From Spirochaetales bacterium (GTDB lineage Bacteria > Spirochaetota > Spirochaetia > SZUA-6 > RPPD01), in the NCBI GenBank assembly GCA_016930675.1, contig JAFGGG010000039.1:1-61731 (forward strand): a stretch of 61,731 nucleotides of DNA, in the 5' to 3' direction. This document shows, one piece after another, positions 1-8,020 of the stretch. Each line of letters starts with the position of its first letter. Within the stretch, counting starts at the first letter, position 1. The notes under the pieces are model-generated. The model searched no databases. It was not told where the DNA came from and saw only the letters and a program-made list of their open reading frames with translations. The translations under genes and the position numbers were made by a program.

Positions 1-2
1 CT

Positions 3-293
3 ACTCCGACTGTAACACCTACGCCCACACCTACGCCCACAGGCGGAGCTACCTGTGACAATCCACAAGCAATCAGCATTCCATACACCAGGGACGGAGC
101 CGGGGAGTACTGCTTGAGTTTCAGTTCAACTCCTAACTACATAAATTCATGGAACATGGCTGAGTTAAGCATAAACGGCATTGACTATACCAATAAATGG
201 GTCTCAGGCTCCAATCTTCCCGAAAAAATAAATGGACTCTATTACGTTCATTACAGAGGCAACTATCCTTGGAGCCACTTTGAAGCCAGGTAA
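3..293 (+). CDS. 3' end of secreted protein with C-terminal carbohydrate-binding-like domain (partial)
   Basis: The reading frame is open from the window edge to a TAA at 291-293, so only the C-terminal 96 residues are visible. It begins with a Thr-Pro dipeptide linker of the kind that joins domains in secreted glycoside hydrolases. A compact domain of about 80 residues follows, with two Cys and many Trp/Tyr (motifs NSWNMAELSING, YTNKW and a terminal PWSHFEAR). The linker plus aromatic-rich end module resembles a carbohydrate-binding module, and polysaccharide-active genes lie just downstream. The catalytic part lies outside the window, so the enzyme class is unknown. The stop falls 22 bases before an interspersed repeat. 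Confidence 0.6.
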   Translation, partial: TPTVTPTPTPTPTGGATCDNPQAISIPYTRDGAGEYCLSFSSTPNYINSWNMAELSINGIDYTNKWVSGSNLPEKINGLYYVHYRGNYPWSHFEAR

Positions 294-314
294 GGAATCG
301 GAATTTATTTGTGA

Positions 315-448
315 AATCAACATACCACCAGTAAAGCCGGTGGTATGTGAGGGAGCACTCCACAGGGGTGCAAGGTGGGAGAAAAAGCCACCGTTTAGTC
401 AGCATCTTTTCAACCACCACCATAGGTGACGGCTTTTTAGGAAGTGAA
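315..448 (+). repeat. Three-hairpin interspersed element, copy 1
   Basis: Hairpin 1 is a perfect 9-bp stem (321-329 with 339-347). Hairpin 2 pairs 355-361 with about 365-371 and contains one G-T pair. Hairpin 3 starts at an AAAAAGCC run near 382 and closes with GGCTTTTT near 430-437, but its upper stem is degenerate here. The same layout recurs at 26187, 43199 and, truncated, at 47149. It ends in a U-tract hairpin and could terminate transcription of the preceding gene. It may be a REP/MITE-like mobile element or a structured RNA; no transposase is present. Confidence 0.75.
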
Positions 449-510
449 AAAACACTGCAGGCGTTTTATTACATAAAACAGTTTGCACCTTTTTAAAATC
501 TTGATTTTGA

Positions 511-534
511 AGGGCCGCTCGCATAAGCGGCCCT
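511..534 (+). terminator. Strong GC-rich hairpin
   Basis: A perfect 9-bp stem (AGGGCCGCT / AGCGGCCCT) with a 6-base loop is followed by an AT-rich stretch but no clean T-run. It probably ends transcription from upstream before the GH1 promoter. A second perfect 7-bp hairpin (GGCAGAT / ATCTGCC) lies at 551-568, just upstream of the -35 box, and could be an operator. Confidence 0.5.
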
Positions 535-577
535 TGTTATAAAAATTTCAGGCAGATTATTATCTGCCGCTATACCC

Positions 578-606
578 TTGACAGATCCCGAAAAAAAACG
601 TATCAA
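578..606 (+). promoter_or_regulatory. Sigma-70-type promoter of the GH1 gene
   Basis: TTGACA (578-583), a 17-base spacer and TATCAA (601-606) lie 60 bases upstream of the GH1 start codon, which has the ribosome site TTAGGAG. The hairpin at 551-568 directly precedes the -35 box. Confidence 0.6.
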
Positions 607-666
607 TCAGCCAGAGCCTTTTATTTATTCCAAGTACAAACCAAACAGATTTTAGGAGTTTAAAGC

Positions 667-2007
667 ATGAATTTTACAGGAATTCCGGAAGATTTTATAT
701 GGGGAGTCGCTACATCGGCGTTTCAGATTGAAGGTGCGACCACAGAAGACGGAAGGGGATTAAGTATTTGGGATACGTTCTGTAAAACACCGGGCAAAAT
801 TCATCAGGGACACAACGCGGAAATGACATGTGACCACTACCACCGCTATAAAGAAGATATCAAGCTTATGAAGCAATTGGGCATTCAGTCCTACCGCTTC
901 TCTCTTGCCTGGCCGAGAATATTTCCGCAAGGCAAGGGAAAGCTTAATCAAAAGGGTATTGATTTCTATAACAGCCTTATTGATGAGCTATGTAAAAATG
1001 ATATAACACCGGCTATTACTCTTTACCACTGGGATCTTCCGCAGAGTCTGGAGGATCAGGGAGGTTGGCGCAACAGAGAAACCGCCTCTATATTTTTAGA
1101 ATACGCGAAAACATGTTTTGCAGCGTTTCACGACAGGGTGCCCATGTGGATAACCTTTAATGAACCCTTTTGCAGCGCATATTTGGGGCATTATCACGGC
1201 TGTCATGCCCCCGGAATACAGGACATGCAGGCCACGGCCAATACCATCCATCATATAAATTTAGCTCACGGACTGACGGTACAGGCGTTTAGAGAAAAAG
1301 CCTATAAAGGCAAAATAGGTATTACCCAAATGTTGATAAAACATCGTCCGGCCACCAGAAGCGAACAGGATAAAAAGGCCGCGCAGAGAGCTACAGACTA
1401 CAGCAGCAGTGTTTTCATGGATCCGCTATTTGGCAAGGGATATCCGAAAGAATTTTTATACTCCACACCTGAAGTGAACCTTCCCGTACAGAAAGGCGAT
1501 CTTGATATTATTTCAGAGAAAATGGATTTTCTGGGCATCAACTACTATGCAGAGACCGCTATGGCCTATAATCAAAATGATCCTGAAAAACCGCAAGGTG
1601 TAGAATCCTATTATCCAAAAACGGAAATGGACTGGCCCGTTGTGCCTGCCGGTTTATACCGCATGCTCAAATGGTTGGATGAAAAGTACAGCTCTCCGGA
1701 AATATACATTACCGAAAACGGCTGTGCTTTACCGGACACTCTTGAAGCAGACGGAGAAAGCTGTCATGATCCCGATCGTATTTCCTATTTAAGAGAGCAT
1801 TTTAAAATGTGTAAAAAGGCTATTGCAGACGGTATTAAACTCAAAGGATATTTTCATTGGTCGATCATGGATAATTTTGAATGGGCCTACGGATACAGTA
1901 AAAGATTCGGACTTATTTACTCCGATTATAAAAGCTTAAAGCGTATTCCCAAAGACAGTTTTTATTTTTACCGCGAGGTCATCGCGGGACACGAACCATT
2001 GGAGTAA
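667..2007 (+). CDS. Glycoside hydrolase family 1 beta-glucosidase/beta-glycosidase
   Basis: This 446-residue protein is a complete GH1 enzyme of normal length. It hydrolyses terminal beta-linked sugars from oligosaccharides with retention of configuration. The acid/base glutamate is E166 in the TFNEP motif and the nucleophile is E350 in YITENG. The N-terminal motif FIWGVATSAFQIEG, HWDLPQSL and the late FHWSIMDNFEW block are all present. There is no signal peptide, so it should act in the cytoplasm on imported disaccharides such as cellobiose. The gene stands alone behind a sigma-70 promoter. Its last 59 bases are repeated at 11615-11673, at the far side of the neighbouring gene block. Substrate preference cannot be read from the sequence. 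Confidence 0.95.
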   Translation: MNFTGIPEDFIWGVATSAFQIEGATTEDGRGLSIWDTFCKTPGKIHQGHNAEMTCDHYHRYKEDIKLMKQLGIQSYRFSLAWPRIFPQGKGKLNQKGIDFYNSLIDELCKNDITPAITLYHWDLPQSLEDQGGWRNRETASIFLEYAKTCFAAFHDRVPMWITFNEPFCSAYLGHYHGCHAPGIQDMQATANTIHHINLAHGLTVQAFREKAYKGKIGITQMLIKHRPATRSEQDKKAAQRATDYSSSVFMDPLFGKGYPKEFLYSTPEVNLPVQKGDLDIISEKMDFLGINYYAETAMAYNQNDPEKPQGVESYYPKTEMDWPVVPAGLYRMLKWLDEKYSSPEIYITENGCALPDTLEADGESCHDPDRISYLREHFKMCKKAIADGIKLKGYFHWSIMDNFEWAYGYSKRFGLIYSDYKSLKRIPKDSFYFYREVIAGHEPLE

Positions 2008-2009
2008 AA
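1951..2009 (+). repeat. 59-bp direct repeat, left copy (3' end of GH1 gene)
   Basis: The last 17 sense codons of the GH1 gene, its stop and the next two bases match 11615-11673 at 57 of 59 positions. The two differences are T/A (Phe to Tyr) and A/G (silent in a Pro codon). The pair brackets the peptidase/sigma-54 gene block. Confidence 0.9.
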
Positions 2010-2042
2010 AAAACGGCTGCCGCATAACTTATGCAGCAGCCG
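2006..2042 (-). terminator. Intrinsic terminator of the clostripain-like gene
   Basis: Read on the minus strand, CGGCTGC...GCAGCCG (2042-2036 with 2020-2014), with further pairing in the loop, is followed by eight T (2013-2006). It lies 14 bases past the stop of the minus-strand gene. It also faces the end of the GH1 gene and may work in both directions. Confidence 0.8.
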
Positions 2043-2055
2043 CAACAGTTATGAC

Positions 2056-3777
2056 CTATTTTTCTTTTTTAAAAATATCATCCCTCGTATAATCCGCCGA
2101 CAGACTGCTTTCCGCAACATCGATCTCATACGCACCTGTGTTATTGTTACCATACTCAAAGACACGAATATAATACTCACCGCTGCTCGAACAGTTGTAG
2201 TTAATAAGTGAATATAATCCCACTCCGCCGTCGTCATTACTTGTAACCAGATCATGCGCTGAATTATACAAATACAGTACAGTATCTGTTGACGTTATAT
2301 AATAATGGGTTTCTATGCTATAGTTAATACCTGCCGTTAAATTTAATTTAATATAATCTTGATCACCAGTTTCATGGAACGTATGTTTTTGTGCTTCTGC
2401 GTCAATACTGATCGTATTCGAAGTAGCAAAATCATTATCAGGCTCATAGCTGTCCGGACCTGTAAATGAATCCATCAGTGTAACAAAATCGGCCCAGGTA
2501 TTGTTTCCGAACGTTAAAATACTTTTATATGTCTCGACCTCATAGGTCACAATACTATACCAGATATTATGGAATATTGTCATTCCCGAAGCGCTTTCGT
2601 AATTATAATTTTTCATATACGCCACACAGTCAGACACTCTTTCCTGAGCTTCTGCCGCGGCATTCTTTACATTGACATTCACACCTACAAAATCCTGAAT
2701 ATTGTCAAGATAGTCTCCTAAATCCACATAATAGAATTCCGTGGTGTAGCCACTGTACACAGAGAAACTCTCATACGCCGCTTCATTATAACAGGCTTGA
2801 TTTGAGTTGCTGTTTATATCAGCCATAGCTGCATCAGCATAACTTTCCAAAGATGCCGCCAGATCATCAACCAGAGAAAGCCTAATTAGTGAAAGAGTAA
2901 AACTTCTATCTATAGAAGGTGCACTGAAATAAGCATATGCTGAGTCGCAGAAGGCTTTTCCAATGTCAAAGGCCGATACCCCGTCTACGCTGTGTGTAAT
3001 GGTAGCCAGCGCCTCATATGACCAGTAATCAGCGGGAAACAGCTCTTCCGAAAAAAGCAGATAATTACAATTATTTCGCAACTCATAGGCCAGCTCCACA
3101 CCTCCCATTAAACAGGCATAGGCATAGAACATGTCAACATTTTGTCCGATAAGACTCTTCAAATAGGCGGTCGCCTGACCCAACTCATAATGCGATAAGC
3201 TGTCGTCATGGCTGTCATCAAAGGCAATGCCCAATGTAGCATACGTACCTTCTGCGTTTTCATCATCAAAACCGCTTCCATGATTAAAAACAGAATAGAT
3301 ATAACCGTCAGCCGGATGATTAGTAACCGCCCAGTTCAGAAAATCCTGGGTTTGCGATAGACTGCCTGAATTAACTTCGGTAATATTCACCTCGATATCC
3401 TGATTAAAACTGCCTCCGCTTAGATGATAATACCCGTCGTCAAAGGCGGAAACCCAACCTTGGCCCTGGGTATCACTATTATAAGAGTCCATGAGCATCA
3501 CAATATCGATTTTGTCGTTTTCATCTGCAGCTTCAATACTCTCCAGCATACTGAGATAATTGGATACAATCCCGAAATCCCTTTCAAAGGCATAATCAAT
3601 ATTATTGTCAATAGCAAAGTGAATTATCACAGTCCACTTTTGTTTGGGATCATCGGGAAGTACATCATCTTCACCTCCGCCGGTTCCTCCGCCACCTGAG
3701 CCCCCGCCCGGTGCAGGGCATGCCAGTAAAAAACTGAAAACAAACACTAAAGTTAAAAGATAGATAAGCTTTTTCAT
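2056..3777 (-). CDS. Clostripain-family (C11) cysteine peptidase lipoprotein with PPC-type C-terminal domain
   Basis: The 573-residue product starts with a lipoprotein signal (LLAC, lipidated Cys20) and a Gly-rich tether. The peptidase domain covers about residues 45-400. H166 in NHGSGF and C222 in YACLMGGVE are the expected catalytic dyad of clan CD family C11. Members cleave after Arg or Lys and often self-process. Residues of about 455-565 form a bacterial pre-peptidase C-terminal domain (start DSYEPDND, end EYYIRVFEYG). It should sit on the outer surface or in the periplasm. The ribosome site is AAGGAGA. A near-consensus sigma-54 promoter lies upstream, and the divergent neighbour has one too, so both are probably activated together. 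Confidence 0.9.
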   Translation of the reverse strand: MKKLIYLLTLVFVFSFLLACPAPGGGSGGGGTGGGEDDVLPDDPKQKWTVIIHFAIDNNIDYAFERDFGIVSNYLSMLESIEAADENDKIDIVMLMDSYNSDTQGQGWVSAFDDGYYHLSGGSFNQDIEVNITEVNSGSLSQTQDFLNWAVTNHPADGYIYSVFNHGSGFDDENAEGTYATLGIAFDDSHDDSLSHYELGQATAYLKSLIGQNVDMFYAYACLMGGVELAYELRNNCNYLLFSEELFPADYWSYEALATITHSVDGVSAFDIGKAFCDSAYAYFSAPSIDRSFTLSLIRLSLVDDLAASLESYADAAMADINSNSNQACYNEAAYESFSVYSGYTTEFYYVDLGDYLDNIQDFVGVNVNVKNAAAEAQERVSDCVAYMKNYNYESASGMTIFHNIWYSIVTYEVETYKSILTFGNNTWADFVTLMDSFTGPDSYEPDNDFATSNTISIDAEAQKHTFHETGDQDYIKLNLTAGINYSIETHYYITSTDTVLYLYNSAHDLVTSNDDGGVGLYSLINYNCSSSGEYYIRVFEYGNNNTGAYEIDVAESSLSADYTRDDIFKKEK

Positions 3778-3811
3778 TTTTCTCTCCTTAAAATTTATCT
3801 GTTCATACTAT

Positions 3812-3827
3812 TACAAGAATTGTGCCA
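3812..3827 (-). promoter_or_regulatory. Sigma-54 promoter of the clostripain-like gene
   Basis: Minus-strand TGGCAC-N5-TTGTA matches the -24/-12 consensus TGGCAC-N5-TTGCW except for T in place of C at -12. The expected start point is near 3802, leaving a 25-base leader with a good ribosome site. Confidence 0.8.
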
Positions 3828-3857
3828 ATTATATTTCCAATCCTATAACTCTATTTA

Positions 3858-4019
3858 TCATAAAGAATTGCAAAACATTATGTATAGTACATGATCATAG
3901 AACGCCATTGCAGAATGAGCCTGTAAATTATTCTGCAATTCAATTTTAATTCTTTATGACACAAATAATTAAAAAATCACAGTGTCTAAAAAAGCCGAAC
4001 GGCATTGCATTTTGCAATG
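3858..4019. promoter_or_regulatory. Candidate shared enhancer (UAS) field between divergent sigma-54 promoters
   Basis: This non-coding interval (3778-4151) contains nested inverted repeats. TCATAAAGAATT (3858-3869) pairs with AATTCTTTATGA (3948-3959), 12 of 12. ATTGCAGAAT (3907-3916) pairs with ATTCTGCAAT (3930-3939), 10 of 10. CATTGCA-TTT-TGCAATG spans 4003-4019. Five TTGCA half-sites occur in both orientations. The position, 30-200 bases upstream of both -24 boxes, is where enhancer-binding proteins usually bind. The likely binder is the activator encoded at 7944-11615, by inference. Confidence 0.6.
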
Positions 4020-4093
4020 ACCTTGCTTTTTCGGATTGAGGGCATATTTCTATAAGTTATTGTATTATAAATAATTAGAACTGTAATATGAGT

Positions 4094-4109
4094 TGGCACG
4101 ATTTTTGTA
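4094..4109 (+). promoter_or_regulatory. Sigma-54 promoter of the beta-propeller lipoprotein gene
   Basis: TGGCAC (4094-4099), N5 and TTGTA (4105-4109) have exact -24/-12 spacing. The predicted start is near 4120, 32 bases before the ATG at 4152, which has the ribosome site AGGAGGT. It has the same TTGTA -12 variant as the divergent promoter. Confidence 0.82.
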
Positions 4110-4151
4110 GTATATAGGACATGGTTTGATTTCTAATGTTAGGAGGTATTT

Positions 4152-5708
4152 ATGAAAACAACTCAAACCCAGAATATCAAAGATTATAAAAACATATTTT
4201 CACTTATGCACGGTGCGTTAGCCTGCTTGCTGTGTATAATGGTAGCAGTTTCCTCATGCGACCTCGCATCCGGGGGTAGTGGAGGTATCGATGACGAGCA
4301 GTTTCAGGTTTTGTTTTACAATAACGGAGTTCCCGGCGAAGAAATTGCCCAAGATTCCACAGTCCGTTCAAATAAAGTCATAGGAGAATCTGCCCCCATT
4401 ATCTTCCGGTTCTCCATATTGAATACCGGCGGGACCACACTGCATTTAAATGAGAACCAACCTCTTTCCATTGGCGGAAGGGACCCGGAACATTACCGTA
4501 TTCTCAGCCATGATCCGGGGTTCCAAGTAGCCCCGGAAACCCACTGGTACTTTCTGCTGGAATTCGATCCGCAAAATTTCGGCAATCATCTGGTAAGGGT
4601 GGAAATTGCCACGGAAACCGTGCAGCATGCGTTTTCATTCTATTTCACCACTGATGTTCTTAAAATTCCTGAGGCAATCGAAGAACGCTTTCCCCTCCCA
4701 CTGGGAGATTGGAACTCCATAGCCACGGATGATCAAAACAATGCGCATGTAGTCTACCATAGTGACGAATTCCAAAAACATCTGAAATACGCCACCAACA
4801 AAAGCGGACAATGGGAGATTGAAATAATCGATACTACAGCTGTTATTGGTGAATTTAATGATATTGCTGTCGACCACGACGGCTATGTACATATCGTTTA
4901 TTATAACTATAACTACAGAGAGGTCGTCGATCATTTTATAAAATTCGGCGGGCTTAGATACGCCACCAATAAAAACGGATTGTGGACCATCACAGATGTC
5001 CACCTGATGGGAGACTGTACCACTTTCGGAGCCGATATTCATATTGAAATCGGAGCGGATAACGCGGTATATGTGGCATTTTGGAACCAGGTCATCGGCA
5101 GAATACAGATGGGTACAAACGCGAGTGGTTCCTGGCAGTTCAGAACCTTTGATGATCCTGGCGCCAGTGTGCTTCGCCAATTCGGCTATGCGCTCGATGC
5201 ACATAATAAGTCGCATCTCTTCTATATGGACGGTAATACCTATGACGTAAAATACGCGACCGATAAAAACGGTGCCTGGCAGTATTCGTTAATCGATAAC
5301 GTGGGTAGCGACGGACTTTCATGGGGTTTTTTCCCGGTGGTGGATACGGACGCGTCCTGTCATGCTCACCTTGCATACAGAAACTGGCTTAAACTGAAAT
5401 ATGCCTCCGATGCATCCGGAGTGTGGGAAATAAACTCAATAACCACTATCAGCGAGCGTGCTCCTTTTTATATTTCCCTGGCAATCGACTCATTGGGATG
5501 CGTGCATATCTCACATGTTGAGTTTTTGGGTGATTTACTCTATTCAACCAACACAAACGGCCAGTGGGCCACGCATCTGGTCGCTGAAAACGTTAATGAT
5601 GAAGGCAGCGGAGACAAGCAGTTTGCTTCAATTACCGTAGACAGTTTAAACGACATACATATCGCCTATAATAATTCGGACGAAGGCATCTATTATTTTT
5701 CAGATTGA
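4152..5708 (+). CDS. Surface lipoprotein with Ig-like and beta-propeller-type repeat domains
   Basis: The 518-residue product has a signal peptide ending in a lipobox-like VSSC near residue 37, then a Ser/Gly linker. Residues of about 50-175 look like a choice-of-anchor/ASPM-type beta-sandwich (LNTGGTTLHL, EFDPQNFG). The rest consists of about six repeats of 45-60 residues with the core LKYATNKSGQWEIEIID and a partner strand such as VHIVYYN, suggesting a beta-propeller. No catalytic motif is visible, so a binding or scaffold role is more likely than an enzyme. It is transcribed divergently from the C11 peptidase and may be its partner or substrate (inference). A long hairpin follows the stop. 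Confidence 0.75.
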   Translation: MKTTQTQNIKDYKNIFSLMHGALACLLCIMVAVSSCDLASGGSGGIDDEQFQVLFYNNGVPGEEIAQDSTVRSNKVIGESAPIIFRFSILNTGGTTLHLNENQPLSIGGRDPEHYRILSHDPGFQVAPETHWYFLLEFDPQNFGNHLVRVEIATETVQHAFSFYFTTDVLKIPEAIEERFPLPLGDWNSIATDDQNNAHVVYHSDEFQKHLKYATNKSGQWEIEIIDTTAVIGEFNDIAVDHDGYVHIVYYNYNYREVVDHFIKFGGLRYATNKNGLWTITDVHLMGDCTTFGADIHIEIGADNAVYVAFWNQVIGRIQMGTNASGSWQFRTFDDPGASVLRQFGYALDAHNKSHLFYMDGNTYDVKYATDKNGAWQYSLIDNVGSDGLSWGFFPVVDTDASCHAHLAYRNWLKLKYASDASGVWEINSITTISERAPFYISLAIDSLGCVHISHVEFLGDLLYSTNTNGQWATHLVAENVNDEGSGDKQFASITVDSLNDIHIAYNNSDEGIYYFSD

Positions 5709-5739
5709 ACGGCACACTAATGTGTCGAGTATTTTTCGA

Positions 5740-5769
5740 TGATCACCACCCGGCCGCGGGTGGTGATCA
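5740..5769 (+). terminator. Long hairpin after the propeller lipoprotein gene
   Basis: A perfect 12-bp stem, TGATCACCACCC / GGGTGGTGATCA, encloses a self-complementary GGCCGC loop. It lies 31 bases past the stop and is followed by TTGTTTAT, so termination is plausible but the U-tract is weak. Confidence 0.55.
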
Positions 5770-5856
5770 CTTGTTTATAAATCAATATTGAAATAAGCTG
5801 TTAAGAGGTGTAAGCTATGCTTATTAAGGGTTTATTTGATTTTTAAACGGAGTGTA

Positions 5857-7323
5857 ATGATGAACACAAATTCCTTGAGATATTATAAAAACAATTTCTT
5901 CTCTCCCTTTACTAAGATATTTGTTTTCACTTTTTTAATCGTACTTTTTTATCCGGGAGATCTGTTTTCAGAGCAGGAAAGAGGATTTACCCTTGAAGAA
6001 GAAATAACGCAGTTAGATATAGAAATCGGCACGCAATACGCGGTTTTTATTGGAATCGACAAGTATAAACATTGGCTCCCTCTGCAAAATCCCGTAAAAG
6101 ACGCACAAGAACTAAAAGAAATTCTGCAGTCAAATTATTATATCGACAAGATGTATGAGCTGTATGATGAAAAGGCCACCAAAGCAAACATCATCAAGCT
6201 GCTGGATTATTTAAAAAAAACGTTGACTACGGAAGATTCACTATTAATTTTCTTTGCGGGACACGGTTATTTTGATGAAGCCACACAGCTTGGTTACTGG
6301 ATACCGGTGGACGGCGGCAACGATCCTATCGAACAGTCAAACTGGATTACCAATAATCTTATTACTCAATATATCTCAGGCATGAAAACGAGTCATGTGT
6401 TGTTGATTGCCGATTCCTGTTTTTCAGGAACACTCATCGAACAAAGCAGGGGATTTACCGTCGAAATCGATAATGAATACTTCCGCAAGGCTTACTTGCG
6501 TACGGCCCGTCAGGTAATCACATCAGGCGAGCTGGAAGCGGTTCCCGATGCGTCGGAATTTGCTCATCAGCTTAAAATGGCGCTCTTAAAAAATAAACGG
6601 CGTTTTATCGATACTATTATGATATACAATGAACTCCGGCTGGGTGTTACCAAAACCATGCCCTGTTTTGGCAGCTTAAAAGAAACCGGACACCAGGAAG
6701 GAGCCAGCTTTCTGCTATTCAAAAAAGATATAAAAACAAGTAGCGCTGAAGATCGAAATAAAAGCACACAAGTTCTCCCCTGGGAAGAACAGGGAAAACA
6801 AATATCCGAACCGGGTAAAAATTATTTTTCCATAGGGTTGGCAGCCGGGTTGACAGTACCCATGGCGCCCATAAACACATATTTAAAAGGCGGATTCAAA
6901 GCCCTCATAAATGCGGACTACAATTGGGTATACGAATGGGGCACACTAGGCGCGGGATTGGCAATAGGTTTTCAAAGTGAAGAATGTTCACTTGACGGTT
7001 CAGTATTCGATGAGTTTTTCCCCGGCATATCGATACCATCATCGGCACAGTTTACAAGCATTCCCATAGCAGCTCACGCTCAATGTTCATTAGATTTCCT
7101 TAGTACATTTTACTTTTTCGCGGAATTCTCCGCGGGCGGCAGTTTTTCGACTGTTTCATCGTCTACAGTATTCAGCCTGTTCATTTCACCGGCAGCCGGC
7201 GTAGGATATTATGTATCGGAGTATATCGGAATAGCGGTATATATCGGATATAATAGTATTCTTTTAGAAGAAACTCCTTATAACGGTATCATAATCGGAG
7301 TGAAGAGTGGATTTAAACTGTAA
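5857..7323 (+). CDS. Exported caspase-like (C14) peptidase with C-terminal beta-barrel-like region
   Basis: The start is placed at ATG 5857 because CGGAG precedes it by five bases; an upstream in-frame TTG has no ribosome site. The protein has about 488 residues. Residues 15-40 form a signal peptide. Residues of about 48-290 are a caspase p20-like domain (AVFIGIDKY start, H136 in FFAGHGYF, C188 in IADSCFSGT). After a Lys/Ser/Glu-rich linker, residues of about 320-488 have alternating hydrophobic, Gly/aromatic-rich strands ending in GVKSGFKL, like a small outer-membrane barrel. This suggests a peptidase anchored in the outer membrane and facing the periplasm. The next gene overlaps its 3' end, indicating an operon with the DUF4384-like and CHASE2 genes. 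Confidence 0.85.
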   Translation: MMNTNSLRYYKNNFFSPFTKIFVFTFLIVLFYPGDLFSEQERGFTLEEEITQLDIEIGTQYAVFIGIDKYKHWLPLQNPVKDAQELKEILQSNYYIDKMYELYDEKATKANIIKLLDYLKKTLTTEDSLLIFFAGHGYFDEATQLGYWIPVDGGNDPIEQSNWITNNLITQYISGMKTSHVLLIADSCFSGTLIEQSRGFTVEIDNEYFRKAYLRTARQVITSGELEAVPDASEFAHQLKMALLKNKRRFIDTIMIYNELRLGVTKTMPCFGSLKETGHQEGASFLLFKKDIKTSSAEDRNKSTQVLPWEEQGKQISEPGKNYFSIGLAAGLTVPMAPINTYLKGGFKALINADYNWVYEWGTLGAGLAIGFQSEECSLDGSVFDEFFPGISIPSSAQFTSIPIAAHAQCSLDFLSTFYFFAEFSAGGSFSTVSSSTVFSLFISPAAGVGYYVSEYIGIAVYIGYNSILLEETPYNGIIIGVKSGFKL

Positions 7324-8020
7324 TAGGCACATCACCAAATTAATATTTATGATCTGGATGCTCTTCGGGCTGATTACGTTTTTCATTTTGCACGCACAGG
7401 AGAACGAAACTACCGTTTCCTTCAGTTATGCTTTTATATATCAAGCAGAAGAAAACCAAATCAAGGTTATCGACACGACCCAGCTTGTTACCAATCTTAA
7501 GCCCGGAGATAAGCTTAAAATCTACCTGGAACCACATACGTACACCTATCTCTATCTTTTTCTACTGGACTCCCAAAACAAGCTGCATCTATTATTTCCC
7601 GACAATTTCTTTTTAAATCCTGCGACCTTAAACTTTTTTGGCGCGGATTATACTATACACAATAAATATTTTATTCCATCCACGAACAGCTGGCTGGTAC
7701 TGGATGATCGTACAGGTACGGAAGAGTTTTACCTTTTAGCCTCAAAAAAGCGTCTGGCAGAATTGGAAAAAGCAGTCAAAGATTATTACCAGGCATCTAT
7801 CATAAAGCAAAAAGACGACAGAGAAATAAAGCAAAAACAACAACAGGTGCTTGATAAACTCAGAGAGTTGCGAAAACAGTACAGTTCATTTGTCGGTTTT
7901 AATGAAAAGCCCGTTACCGTAACCGGAGAGTTCCGTGGAGTGAGTGAAGAAATGGAGTTTACGGCAAACAGGGTTACAACCCAAGACTTTTATGCGCAGA
8001 CTATTAGAATTCTTCATTAA
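7307..8020 (+). CDS. Exported DUF4384-like protein
   Basis: The GTG start at 7307 overlaps the caspase gene by 17 bases and has GGAG six bases upstream. The 237-residue product has an N-terminal hydrophobic segment (about 12-30) ending near HAQ, consistent with a signal peptide. The core LKPGDKLKIYLEPHTYTYLYLFLLDSQNKLHLLFP is the hallmark of DUF4384, found in bacteria next to caspase-like peptidases and CHASE2 sensors. Residues of about 140-200 are a charged, Gln/Lys-rich, probably coiled segment. Its function is unknown; context suggests an accessory to the caspase-like protein or a ligand-presenting partner of the CHASE2 sensor. It overlaps the following gene by up to 77 bases. Confidence 0.75.
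   Translation: MDLNCNRHITKLIFMIWMLFGLITFFILHAQENETTVSFSYAFIYQAEENQIKVIDTTQLVTNLKPGDKLKIYLEPHTYTYLYLFLLDSQNKLHLLFPDNFFLNPATLNFFGADYTIHNKYFIPSTNSWLVLDDRTGTEEFYLLASKKRLAELEKAVKDYYQASIIKQKDDREIKQKQQQVLDKLRELRKQYSSFVGFNEKPVTVTGEFRGVSEEMEFTANRVTTQDFYAQTIRILH

Noticed and set aside
9..50. Short tandem ACGCCCACACCT repeats that might be a microsatellite
   Set aside because: They encode the Thr-Pro linker of the secreted protein and need no separate explanation.
133..423. 96-residue minus-strand ORF opposite the carbohydrate-binding gene end and repeat
   Set aside because: It is antisense to a recognisable domain and to the repeat, with no promoter or ribosome site.
232..429. 65-residue plus-strand ORF running through the first interspersed repeat
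   Set aside because: It shares the repeat hairpins, overlaps the real gene end in another frame and has no ribosome site. The translated part inside the repeat is not protein-like.
4635..5216. 193-residue minus-strand ORF inside the propeller lipoprotein gene
   Set aside because: The plus frame carries clear repeats and a lipobox; this frame has no start signals or recognisable content.
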